A DNA stretch of 64,000 bases from Ophiocordyceps camponoti-saundersi (nom. inval.) (Eukaryota; Ascomycota; Sordariomycetes; Hypocreales; Ophiocordycipitaceae). Positions within the stretch are counted from its first letter, which is position 1. Each line of letters starts with the position of its first letter. Below the pieces are notes generated by a model. That model searched no databases and was not told the origin of the DNA. It saw nothing but the letters and a program-made list of their open reading frames with translations. The stretch is from the NCBI GenBank assembly GCA_003339415.1, contig PDHQ01000045.1:145462-209461 (forward strand), in the 5' to 3' direction. Positions 11,270 to 22,266 of the stretch are shown piece by piece. A program made the position numbers and the translations under genes.

Positions 11270-14200
11270 GGTTATACGCTCGTTGCGCTAAATTACGCGT
11301 TTTTTACGATAATAATCGATATTCCTTATAAGAGATCTTATTTAGGATCCGCTTAGCTATAGTAGACGCTACTATATTACCGACGCTATTATTTTAGGTA
11401 GGTAATATACCTAACCCGGTTTATAGAAGATTATTTTAGCTAAGAAAAGCTAAGATAAGCCTCGCTAAGGAAAATACTACTTATTTAGGTAATAAGGAGC
11501 CTATTTAGGCTATAAAAGAAGGTTACGATAACCTTATTAAAAAATATAAAGATAGGAGCGATCCTAATAGGTATAGAGAAGCTAAAAAGCTAAGAGAATT
11601 AGTAGTATTAGGAGATATTAATTAGAATAGCGATTAAGTAATTTTAACTATTTCGGTATATTAACAAGCCTAATAGCGGTAAACTTATAGATATAAATAT
11701 TAAGGCTATAGAGAAATAGTAGGATAAGGAAGTTTATTACCGTTATCTTATTATATATTATTACAAGCTTACGATAATTCTCGGAATTCGCGATAGCAGC
11801 TAGAATTCGAATTAATTAGTATATTAGACCTTTATAGCCGTTAAGAAGAAATATAATATAGCTCCGAGAGTTACTTTCTCGTTAATTATAAAGGAAATAT
11901 ATATTATAAAGGCGGAGAACTTTATAACGTTCGGTGCCTTCGTAAAACGCCTTAATCTCCTATAAAGTTAACTTTACGTTATAATAAAAGAACCTTATAA
12001 GGAATAGTTTATTAGCGCTACGATTAACGCTATTAAAACCGTTATACTTTCCTAATATAAAGATTAGATATATAAGCTAGCTAAATAGAAGCCTCCGATA
12101 AAGGATAAGGTTTTAGGTTTCTTTTAAAATTACGCTAAGCTTATTAATAATAAGAAAAAAGATACCTTTTCCGTAAATTAGAATACGAAAAAGTAAAACG
12201 AAAAGCGAGATAACGCCCGAGGAAGAGGTTAAGGCCGCGGTAAAGGCTATAGCCGCGGAAATTATAGTAGCAGAGCCTCTTCTCCCACTTAAGAAGGCTA
12301 GAAAGGACGATATTTTAATTATAGATACTTTATTCCCGAGGGTAGTAAGCCTTATAAGGAAGAAAATTGCTAAAGGTTATATTTAGAGCTACGCTTACCC
12401 CTAAGAGATTAGTATTAATAGAAGTAGATTACGGTATTAGAAGCTATTACGAAGGCTAGATAGATATATAAACTTATAGCTACTAGCCTTAGCGTTACTT
12501 AAGATAATATTATATACGACTCTAAAGCCGGAGGCTATATATTTAATAACTTAAAATAGTTTATTAAGATTTATAAGAATATTATAATTAACCTTTTCCG
12601 CGCCGCTAATAGCGGAGATCTATAGCCTTAGGGAGAGGGTAAGGTTAAGATAAACCTACCTAACGGTAATTCGATAATTCTATTATAGGCCTTTTATTAC
12701 CTTAATATTTAAGCGAATTTAATAAGTATAAGCGTTCTAAAAGAAAAGGGCGTTATCGCCGACCTTAAAACGAATTTCCTTATTAAAAGAGGCACTAAAG
12801 AGCGTATTTACTATCTTAACGATCGACTTCGAGTTATTTATGCTACCGCTACGGGCGGCGATTAAACCGTAATCGAGGTATTCGCTACTTTACTATATAA
12901 ATCGCTAAGGAAGGGCTTAAAGGCTAATTTTGCTATTATATACGAGCGCCTTATATACGCCGGCAAAGAGAAGGTAACCCTAGCTTATTAGAAAGTAAGG
13001 ATTCTAATCGATAAAAATATTATTAAAAGCTTCTCGTGCGAGGCCTATTAATTTACTAAAGCTAATACTATAATTAGTAGGGATTTGCTAGTAAGGCCTA
13101 TAAGGTTCCTTAATATTATTTTTTAAGATATTATCGAATATAACCTATTAGGAATAGGCGGCGCCCGCTATTCTCTGCATAGAATCGACGCCTTTATAAG
13201 ATTCTACTAAACGATAGCTACTAACTTAAAGGGTTAGGCTTTTAAGCTTTTTCGTAAATAGAAAAGATAGGTTAATACCTTTTCTAGAGGAATTCCTATA
13301 GCTACGATAACTTTCGATAACGTATAGGAGTTTAAAAGCGAGGTAATTAAAGCTTAGGCTTTTTAGGATAGATTCGTTCTATATTATTTAACCCTATATA
13401 ACCCTTAATAAAACGGTCTTATAGAGAGAGCCGGCAGAACGCTTTTAACGATAGTAAGAGCTATTTATCTATATATATAGCTTCCCGTAACCCTCTAGCT
13501 ATATTATATATCGATAGTAGCGTATATTGCGAATTTGCTGCCTACGAAAAGTAAAGAGAGCCCTCTCGAGAAGGTTATAAAGACGCTTAATCTGCCCTAT
13601 AAATATAATATTAGCTACTTACACGCCTAGGGCTATATAGCATACGTGATAAAGCCGAAAGAGAAGATCGTAAGGTTAGAGAAAATAGCTCCTCGAGCTT
13701 AGAAGGGTAATCTCGTCAGCATTAAGGGCCTATATAGCTATATCTTTAAGATATAGCTTCCTAATTAAGGAATCGTTATTCGAGTATAAGATATACGCTT
13801 TATTAATCGTGCCGGTGCCCCTACCGTTAAAGAGGACCTATTAGTCGAATTTAAGGCTTATTTAGAAGAAAAAGGTAAAATTATCGAATTTAAACCTATT
13901 ATTTTTCCTTATAAGGAGAAAGAGAAAACTTCCTATAGCTAAACTAGCGGTATTAACGTTTTATAATCCTCTAATATATTAAGTATTAAATAATCGAGGA
14001 AATATTTAACTATTATAGCCGGATTATTAGATACGTCGAATTCGAATATTTAAGAGGAATTTATAGGGCTATTAAAAAAGCGTTTTAAAACGCCCGAAGG
14101 AAACTCTTCGCACCTTCTCTTACCGAATCTTACGCCTTATCGAGGCAGAGAGGCACCGCGCCCGTTTTTCGATAGGAATACGCTTCTTCGATTAATCGAG

Positions 14201-16247
14201 GAAGTTAATAAAAAGGCATAACTACTACCGATAGCGCCTATAACCTTAAATCTTCCTAGCGGCTAGGTTTACGATACTAATAATCGTAATAATCCTAACA
14301 AATTAGCTAGTAACTTATAAAACCTTCGGCTAACCGATCTAATACTTAAAAAATAACCTTCTTAATATTTACGCGAGCGCGAGGTATTAATATTATCTTC
14401 TACCTTAATAGAAATAATATAACGCTATAAGCGTTATTTAATAGAAAAGCTTTACGGTACCGAGCTAATAAGATATTCGAAGAGGCTTATATAAGCTAAT
14501 TTAGCTAGCGTTCTTAAACCCTCTTCGCTATACGTTTCCTTCGCCGATAAGGACGAATATATCGATTAGGCGCTTATAATAATTCTCTTAGCTTTAGCTA
14601 CGGAAACCTTTATAGGTTATACCCTAAGTAATTATCGTGCTACGAAGAAGCTACCCGAATTTAATAAATATTAAGTGCCCGCGATAAAGAAAAAGCTCGA
14701 GAAGCTATATTAGAAAGGCGCTTAGAAGCTCGTTCCTAAGCCTTACGATACTAAAACCCTTCTAGGGCGTTAGGTATTTATAGAGAAGCTAATTAAAGGC
14801 GCAGATCTAATAGCGAAGGCCTACTAGGTTATTCGCGGAGATCGTAATCTTATAAATCGACCTATTAAGGACCTATATACCGCTATAGCGTATTAGTTAT
14901 CCGTATAGATCTTTCTTACCCTTATTATAATATAAGACCTTAAATAAGCAAAATTTAATATCGTAAATACCTTTATTAACGCTAAATTAGATAAAGATAT
15001 CTTTATCGAATAACCTTACGGCTTTAAAGATAAATCGGGCCGCGTTTACCGACTAAAAAGGGCCCTTTATAGCTATCAAGCTTCACCGCGCTAGTAGTTT
15101 AAGCGTATAGCTAAAGATCTAGCTAGTTACGGATTTAAATAACTTGACTCCGAGTTATGCCTCTATCGCCACGCTAATAGTAGCCTCCTCGTTCTTTATA
15201 TAGATAATATCCTCCTTATAGCACCGATATAAGTATAGATTAATAATAAAGCCGTAATTCTTAACGAATTATACGAAATTAAATACTTTAGTAAACCTTA
15301 AGAATTCCTTAGCTTAAAGTTTAATCGTAACCGTTAGGCCCGAACTATTCGAGTATATTAAACCTCCTTTACTTATAAGATTCTTAAGCTATTTAATACC
15401 GATAATTTAAAGCTTACGAAAACGCCGTAGCCGACAAAGTATATAATTCCTTACGATTAGAAAGAGGCTAAGATCGTAATAGAGGCTATAATATAATAAA
15501 AATAAATAGGCAGCCTAAATTAGCTAGCCCTAAGTATAAGGCCTAATATTACGTATAGCGTTAAGAAGCTATTAGAAGTAAATTCCTATCCGACTTACGC
15601 TTATCTAGCTACGATAAAGTACTTTTTCCGCTATCTACGCGGCACGCCGTCTCTTAGTATTATACTTAAAGGAGCGGTATATAGTAAGGACCTTTAGCTT
15701 CGCGTATATTCCGATATATCGTTCGTAGACGATTAAGTAACCCGCGCCTTAACGGCCGGGTTCGTTATCTTCTTCGCTAGTAGCTTTATCGCGTAGCGCT
15801 TAAAGCGTTAGACCCTTATTACTATAAGTAATATAGAGGCCGAATTTATAGCTCTTACGCCCGCTAAGCTTATAATAATCTAGCTCTCTAATATTATTTA
15901 AGACGCTAGCTACGAATAAAAGAGGCTTTTCGTAATATTTACTAATAGCTAAAACGCGAGGTTAGCTATAATTAACCCGCTTAATAAAGCACGTACTAGG
16001 TATATTAATTTACGATATAAATAGATTATCTAGAGGTATTAGATAAGCTTCTTTAATCTATAGTAGATCGGTATAGAAGATATAATTATAAACGGCCTTA
16101 CGAAGGGTTTATAGGCGAATAAGTATTAGTAGTTCGTACGCTAGCTAAATTTAGCTATACTAAGGAATAGGGGCGGCTCTAGTAGCCTAAATATTAAGAA
16201 ATAATATTACGATAGTTATTCTTTAGCCTACCCGGCCTTAGGGGCGG

Positions 16248-16410
16248 TATTATATAATATACCCTATGTCTAGGCTATGCCCTACTTAGGGCTTAAGCCC
16301 GGTTAGGTCAGTATGTTAGACACACTAAATTAGTATGGAGGGGCCACTAGAGTTAGACTTAGCATTAGCAATATCACTGCCCGATCCGTGACAGCGTGCG
16401 TGCCTCAATA
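16248..16410 (+). repeat. Copia 1 right LTR, 163 bp
   Basis: The first 56 bp are RIP-mutated and the remaining 107 bp are nearly pristine (normal CA/TG content), so the RIP boundary falls inside this LTR at about 16304. Followed directly by CCTAG (16411-16415), the right target duplication. Confidence 0.92.
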
Positions 16411-16415
16411 CCTAG

Positions 16416-16979
16416 TAGGCCAATGCTCTTACGTAGGTAGTATGTACATCCCTTTGCGTACGGTAACGCCGCCCCCTAAGTACCTACCTACCTAGTACTT
16501 ACTGTTACGCGGAGAAAGCACTATGAGCGAAGGACTGGCTATCGAGCGCTGTACAACTTACAACTAACTGTCAGAAAACAGAGCCAGCTACTCCGTAGTC
16601 CTTTCACCAATCACTAAAATGAGAACGCGCCTCGAGAGGTGCACAGGTTATTTTCGCTTATATAAGATCAAGTGACACTAACGTTTTGGCATGATTTTGC
16701 TAGGCCATGGCTGTGTCTTCAAGCTTAGTCATCTATATGGATTTCAGTACTTGGGGCCCGGGGGGCGGCGTTACCGCACTCAAAGGAAAACCCGCTTAGT
16801 CATGCTGCTTTACCCCGGATCCCCCCTTTCTGCCCCGTCGGCAACCCGCATTTCGAGTGCACTGTGGCTGCTGTATACAAGGTATCTTACACCATCATCC
16901 TTTGACCTTTCGTCTCGTCTATAGAGAAACAACACCATGGTAATCATATACAAGAAAGAATTAAGATGAAACGAGGACA
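16416..16979. other. Intergenic between copia 1 and the SSXT gene
   Basis: Unique, non-RIP sequence with short TACCTACCTAGG-type repeats. No supported gene. The minus-strand SSXT gene ends at 16980, so its 3' untranslated region should lie here. Confidence 0.5.
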
Positions 16980-18857
16980 TCACATCCCTCCTAGATGCGC
17001 CGACATACCCGGCATTTGCGCCGTCTGCTGCACCGTAGGACTGACCTGGTTCGGCCCCAGCGGCCCGGTCTTGTGACTCGCCGACGGCGTTCTTCCATAC
17101 GTGGTGGGCTCCTTCTTGGGGTCACAGCCCGGAAAAACGGCCTGAAGGCGGCCGTAGAGCTCCCGCAGCGCACGGTCCCGCTCAGCCCGGTCCACCGACG
17201 GGTCGACGCCGCCGAGGTCGAGGCCATCCGGCGCCTTCAGCCGCAGCCCGAGGTTCAGCGGCGGCGCGCTCAGGTATCCAGGGTGCACCGGCACTTTGAC
17301 TTCGGGCTTCCGGTCTGCCAGCGTCGCCATGTACGAAAGGTTGGCTTGCAATCGCCGCATACAGCTGTAGGAGCGCCGTTTCGTCAGCCGCACGTCTCGC
17401 CATCTTCGTTCCGCCAGATAAGCGGAAAACCTACTGCACGTAGTCCTGTTGGAGGAGGTTTTCCTCTTCAGTGAGTTTCCTGTCCGGATGAGTTCCGTAC
17501 TCCTTCTTGAGCTCATTCTGCGTTGCCTGAATCTGTATCGACTCGTACAGGAGCTCGTGATTGATGTCTAGCATCAGCGAAAACCTTTCCTTTTCCCGTG
17601 ACTCCGACGCCGGGCTCAGTGGCGTCGCCGAAGGGGCCACACCCATGCCGCCGCCTTGGTTAAGGGAAAAAGTCGGCGTCTGTGGAGTGACGGAACCACC
17701 GGGAGGCTGTTGCTGTGGATGATGTTGCGGTTGTTGCGGATGATGTTGCGGTTGTTGCGGATGATGTTGCTGTTGCTGAGGATGATGTTGCTGCTGCTGA
17801 GGATGGAGTTGCTGTTGCGGATGGAGCTGCTGTTGGTGAGGATGATGTTGCTGTTGTTGATGATGTGGGTGTTGATGGTGTTGATGCTGCGCTTGATGTT
17901 GCGCCTGCTGTTGCGCCTGCTGTTGTGCCTGCTGCTGCGCTTGCTGTTGCGCCTGCTGTTGCGCCTGCTGTTGCGCCTGTTGCTGCTGCTGAAGCTGTTG
18001 CGCTTGATGTTGCGCTTGATGTTGCTGCAGCTGTTGCTGTTGAGCTTGCTGCTGTAGCTGCTGCTGCTGCTGCTGCTGGGCGGCATTTGGCGTCTGGCTC
18101 GGGGTTGGGGGCTGCGGCGTCGGAAATTGACCCTGCTGTGCGGCCAAGGGGTTGCTGTTAGGACCACCATGAAGCGCGCTGGGAGGTCTCTGCGGCGTCA
18201 AAGCCGGGTTCATGACGGGATTGGGTTGCTGAGCCTGAGCCTGCATGCGCTGCATCATATGGGCCTGCTGTTGTTGTGGAGGCATGCCGGCTTGACCCAT
18301 GGGAAAGCCTTGCATGCCACCAGGCATCATGTAGCTATTCGGGGCAAAGTTCTGGGGCACCATCTGACCGTAAGGACCACCGGGGAACTGTTGGGCGTAG
18401 GCAGGCACTACAGAGAGGGTGAGGAGCCAGTTGTCAGCGATTACACTCCTTCGTACGCCCCCGACTCCGAATATGACTCACTCTGCCCATTGACAGCCAT
18501 GGCGGGCATGCCCGGATTGTGCATCATGCCCGCCGGAATCCCCTGCATCATCTGAGGGTGTGCGGCAGGGTTGAAGCCGGCAAACTGCTGCTGTTGCGGC
18601 GGCTGCGGCTGTTGTTGTTGCTGCTGCTGTTTATACATCAGCTGCGGCCCGGGCTGCGGGTGCATCGGATGTTGGGGATGCTGCTGCTGATGATGCGGAT
18701 GTTGTTGTTGTTGTTGCTGCTGCTGCTGCTGAGGCGGCGACTGCGCGCCAGGGTTGAAAGGCGCGTTGCCGTAGCCATAGTTGCCGGCGTACATCGTCGA
18801 ACTCGCAGAAAATCCAGCTTTACCAATGCCGGGGAACGGAGCGATGGCAGACGACAA
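16980..18857 (-). CDS. SSXT-domain (SS18-like) glutamine-rich protein, probable SWI/SNF-associated factor
   Basis: Three exons: 18857..18482, 18407..17435 and 17364..16980, giving 577 aa. Intron 1 (74 nt) has a perfect GTGAGT donor and CTGTAG acceptor; intron 2 (70 nt) has GTAGGT and CTACAG. Both joins keep frame. Residues 1-400 are low complexity: Gln/Pro/Met/Gly-rich with long QQQ, QAQQ and QQQHHPQ runs. Residues about 405-475 form the conserved SSXT/SNH domain: LDINHELLYESIQIQ, then (across intron 2) QDYVHCMRRLQANLSYMATL. In animals this domain is the N-terminus of SS18, a BAF/SWI-SNF subunit; a chromatin-remodelling role here is inferred from the family. A Pro/Ser-rich tail follows. The domain is C-terminal here but N-terminal in SS18. 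It diverges from the histidinol-phosphate aminotransferase gene across about 1.1 kb. Confidence 0.8.
17700..18080 (-). repeat. CAA/CAG-type trinucleotide repeat coding polyglutamine
   Basis: An imperfect repeat in exon 2 of the SSXT-domain gene. Units QAQQ and QQQHHPQ are encoded by mixed CAA/CAG/GCG/CAT codons, which makes it more stable than a pure triplet run. Smaller Gln runs occur in exon 1 at about 18600-18740. Confidence 0.85.
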
Positions 18858-20001
18858 AGACGACGACGAAGACGAAGACGCGCGAGTCGCGACTCGTCTG
18901 CCGCTGGATGGTTCGCAGGCTCAGCCTCGGGCTCGGGCGGTCGAAAGTCGAGACGGAGTATCGGGGTCGCCCGAGCCGAGAGTCGCCTCAAGCTGTCGTC
19001 GTCGAGAAGCGCCCTTTTAGGGTGGGGAGAAACGAGGTTGGAATTTGCGAGCGCGCGCGGACACACTCGAATCGATGCGCGTCTCTTCCCTCGTGTCTGT
19101 ATCGTCGGTTCTTCTTCCTTCTCCTTTCCGGTTGGTCTCTTCTTTCTTTCTCTCTGATTCTCACAATAACTCTCTCAGTCTCTCAGTCTCCCTCCCTCGC
19201 TGGTTCGATGCCTTTCCGAGGCGCGCAAGAGGGGATAGAAGTTAGGAATTGATTTTAGCTGGGGGATTGGAGACGTCCTATTAGTACATCCTCTTCCCAA
19301 AGTTGAGCGGCGCCTGGACCTTAGCAGCACACCCCTGAGACCCGGAGCCGCAACATTGCAAGGGCCATAAGAGAAGAAAGAAATACACACGTGATACGCG
19401 CACTCACACAAGAGGGCGGGGCAGACAAGAGTATGTATGTACGCTATTTGCACAACACCCTCGCCCGACTTTGAACTCCGTCTTGTGTCTCTGTCTCTCC
19501 TCTCTACTGTGTCTTCTCTCCTAACTCATCTCCGCCTTTCGTCCGAATGATCCCCTACGAGCAGACACATATACAGACATACATACGTACTTAAACGCGC
19601 GCTCTCTCCTTGTCGAAATGCCATTGATTGTCGTGCACAACGAATAAGCAATGCTGCAGCTCCCCTCCGGCGTCGGCGAACCTTGTACATGGATATCGCG
19701 GCCCCGCCCAATCAACCAGCCGGGACGATGTGAAAGTACATACATGCGATGCAGTCGCAATCACCTGCTTGCTGTCTTCCATCGCCGGGCGTCTCGCCTC
19801 GTCTTCGTCCTCCATCCGGGGTCTTATCTGCTGTCGTCAGCAATCCCTTCAGCTCCTCGTTGAAAAGGAAGAGGAAGGCATTGAAAAACACAGAATCGTT
19901 CCTTCACATCTCCTCGGCCCACTCACTTCTACGGTCCTACCTCTGCCTTGCGATCCTTCCACCCCCTCACCCTCTCGTCAGGCCTCACTCTCCCATCAGC
20001 C
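18858..20001. promoter_or_regulatory. Divergent intergenic region between the SSXT and HIS5 genes
   Basis: About 1.1 kb shared upstream region of two divergently transcribed genes. It contains CT-rich tracts (19080-19210, 19485-19520), an (ATAC)n run near 19435 and 19575, and no supported reading frame. Individual promoter elements could not be assigned with confidence. Confidence 0.5.
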
Positions 20002-21347
20002 ATGTCTTCGTTCCGCCTCGAAAGCTGCGCCCGACCCAACATACTGTCGTTGCAGCCATATCGCTGCGCGCGCGAGTACGTCTTGTCCACTGATCCCTCT
20101 GAAGCGCGGGAAGAAAAATGAACTGACTCGATATGGCTTCCTCCTCACTAAGCGACTACAAAGACGACGGCTCCAACATTCTCCTTGACGCCAACGAGAA
20201 TGCCTACGGCCCTTCTGTCGAAGCGTCATCATCAGCCGCTCTCGATGGCCTCGGCTTCGACCCCAGCGGCCTGCACCGCTACCCAGATCCTCACCAGGTC
20301 GAGCTCAAGCAACAGCTGTGCCGGCTGCGCAACACCAATGCCCACACAGATAAGCCCCTGACGGCCGACCATGTCTTCGTCGGCGTCGGCAGCGACGAGG
20401 CCATAGACGCCCTCATGCGTTGCTTCTGCGTCCCAGGCCGTGACCGAATGCTCACTTGTCCCCCAACGTACGGCATGTACGCCGTCTCGGCTCAGGTCAA
20501 TGACGTGGACACAGTCCGTGTTCCCTTGGGTCCGGCTCCCGATTTCGCCATCGACGGTCCCGCCATCGCCGCCGCCCTCGACAAGTCCTCCAATAATATC
20601 AAGCTCGTCTACCTCTGCTCTCCCGGCAATCCGACAGGCTCGCTACTGGCCAAGGCCGACGTCGAACGTCTGCTCGCCCACCCGACGTGGAACGGCATCG
20701 TCGTCGTCGACGAGGCCTACATCGACTTTGCGCCCGACTCGGCCTCTCTCGCCCAACTAGTCGCCGCCCACCCGAATCTCGTCGTGATGCAGACCCTATC
20801 CAAGGCCTTTGGTATGGCCGGCATCCGCTTCGGCGCTGCCTTCGCCTCGCCCCCCGTCGCCCGCCTGCTCAACGCCCTCAAGGCTCCCTACAACGTCTCG
20901 ACGCCGACAGCCGCCCTCGCCGCCGCCGCCCTGTCCGAACGGGGTCTCGCCGCCATGCACCGCAACCGCGAGCGCATCCTCGCCCAACGCGATCGCCTCC
21001 TTCGCGAGCTGCCCCTGATTCCCGGCGTCGGCCGTCTGCGCGGAGGCACCGACGCGAATTTCCTCCTCTTCGAGATGCTTGACTCCAAGGGCCGGCCCGA
21101 CAACGCCGTCGCTCTCGCCGTTTACCAGGGCCTGGCCGAGTCGGAACGTGTCGTCGTCCGCTTCAGGGGCAAGGAGCACGGCTGCCTCGGCTGCCTGCGC
21201 ATCACCGTCGGCACCGAACAAGAGGTCACAACCATGTTGCAGTCTCTACGAACGAGGCTGGCCGAAGTCCGGAGCGCCGCGACGCCGCTTGCCGAGGGCG
21301 AGAAGGAGATTGCGAAAGAACTCGCGGCCAATGGCGTCGTGGCATAG
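20002..21347 (+). CDS. HIS5: Histidinol-phosphate aminotransferase
   Basis: PLP-dependent class I/II aminotransferase that converts imidazole-acetol phosphate to histidinol phosphate in histidine synthesis, in the cytosol. Two exons: 20002..20075 and 20153..21347 (422 aa). The 77-nt intron has a GTACGT donor, a CTGAC branch at about 20123 and an ACTAAG acceptor; splicing yields the conserved N-terminus RPNILSLQPYRCARDDY. An in-frame ATG at 20133 lies inside the intron and would lose that N-terminus, so it is not the start. Motifs: LLDANENAYGP, VGVGSDEAIDAL, LCSPGNPTGS, VVVDEAYIDFAP, the PLP-lysine loop LSKAFGMAGIRFG (Lys about residue 242) and VVVRFRG near the C-terminus. Length is normal for fungal enzymes. 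Confidence 0.95.
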
Positions 21348-22266
21348 GCAAAGGGCGTGGATAGGGCCGAAGAGCAGCTTGAAGTCGGGCCATCAATGGG
21401 CATCTTGCCCTCCTAGGCGGCCATTCGAGTAATTTTCGATCTAGCTAGTCGGTAGAGTCTGGCAGATGACTAGATGTGTGAAGATATGGTCTCTACATAA
21501 AAGAGGTGTCAAATTTCGCGATTTGGGTCCAGGTACACTGTTCGTCACGAAGGATACATTGGTTTGCTGGACAGCGGACAGTTATGTAGGTTCGGACGGC
21601 AGTGACAGTTTCATGACTCCGACGCACGAGTTGATTCTTCCCGCGCCGGATTCGCGGAGATCCGACCCGGAAGTCCGATATAGGCTATAGCAGCCGCTCT
21701 GTCAGGTCCCTAGGTAGGGCCCGTTAGCTCTCCACACGGAAGAAGTTCTAGATGCCTCGAGTAACATGTATGTGCATAGTATGTGCAATATATCAAATCA
21801 ATCATGTCTTCGACGCTTTCCTTTGAGATTCAACTCTTTCCGGCCTCCCAGCCAGCTGTGTGTTTTCCTTTGGTCCGCGATGCGTCATGCCATGTTCCCG
21901 TCTCTCGCTCTCTCCAGTCACACACAGCCAGCTGCGTGTTTTCTTTCCGTCCACAATGCGTCATGCCATGCCATGTTCCCAACTTCATCTTTCTCTTATC
22001 TGAAGAAGAGAGGGGGGAAATGTAAGAAAAGACAGGAAAAGAAACAATGTTCGATAGGCCCCGATCTTCCGTTCTTCGCTCATCATCCAGAACATCATGC
22101 CTCCTCCGCTTGATATCTACCGTCTAGAGTTGTATGTATATACAGAGAACTTGCCATGAAGAAAATACAAAGAAGAAATCAAGGAAAAGAACAAAGGAAA
22201 AAGGAGGTGAAGAGGCATAAGCAGGAGACGAAAGAAACGAAACTCACGGACGTCCCGAATCTCCCG
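21348..22266. other. Convergent 3' intergenic region between HIS5 and GH76 genes
   Basis: Both flanking genes end here. No supported gene. There is a repeated motif: CGTCATGCCATG occurs at about 21882 and 21959, each close to a TTTTC and CAGCTG/CAGCCAGC context, so the stretch 21850-21980 looks like a short imperfect duplication. Confidence 0.45.

Larger units (their letters stand above)
1853..16410 (+). mobile_element. Ty1/copia LTR retrotransposon 1, RIP-degraded, interrupted by a gypsy element
   Basis: The right LTR is 16248-16410 (163 bp). The left LTR is split: 1853-1908 carries its first 56 bp and 11163-11269 its remaining 107 bp, with a gypsy element between. Without the insert the element is about 5.3 kb. 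Pol is on the plus strand and destroyed by stops: the reverse-transcriptase YxDD box survives as YIDN (15197-15208), a copia post-integrase stretch reading AYVIKPKEKIVRLEKIAPRA lies near 13640-13700, and an RNase-H-like YSDISFVDD lies near 15700. A polypurine tract (TTAGGGGCGG) abuts the right LTR at 16247. CA and TG dinucleotides are nearly absent inside while CG persists, the signature of RIP. Confidence 0.92.

Noticed and set aside
17656..18161. Leu/Met-rich and Ala/Val-rich plus-strand frames (133-148 aa)
   Set aside because: They are antisense translations of the poly-Gln repeat in the SSXT-domain gene.
21436..21475. Possible tRNA (TAGCTAGTCGGTAGAGTC resembles a D-arm)
   Set aside because: No T-arm (GGTTCGAATCC-like) or pairing acceptor stem at the right distance.
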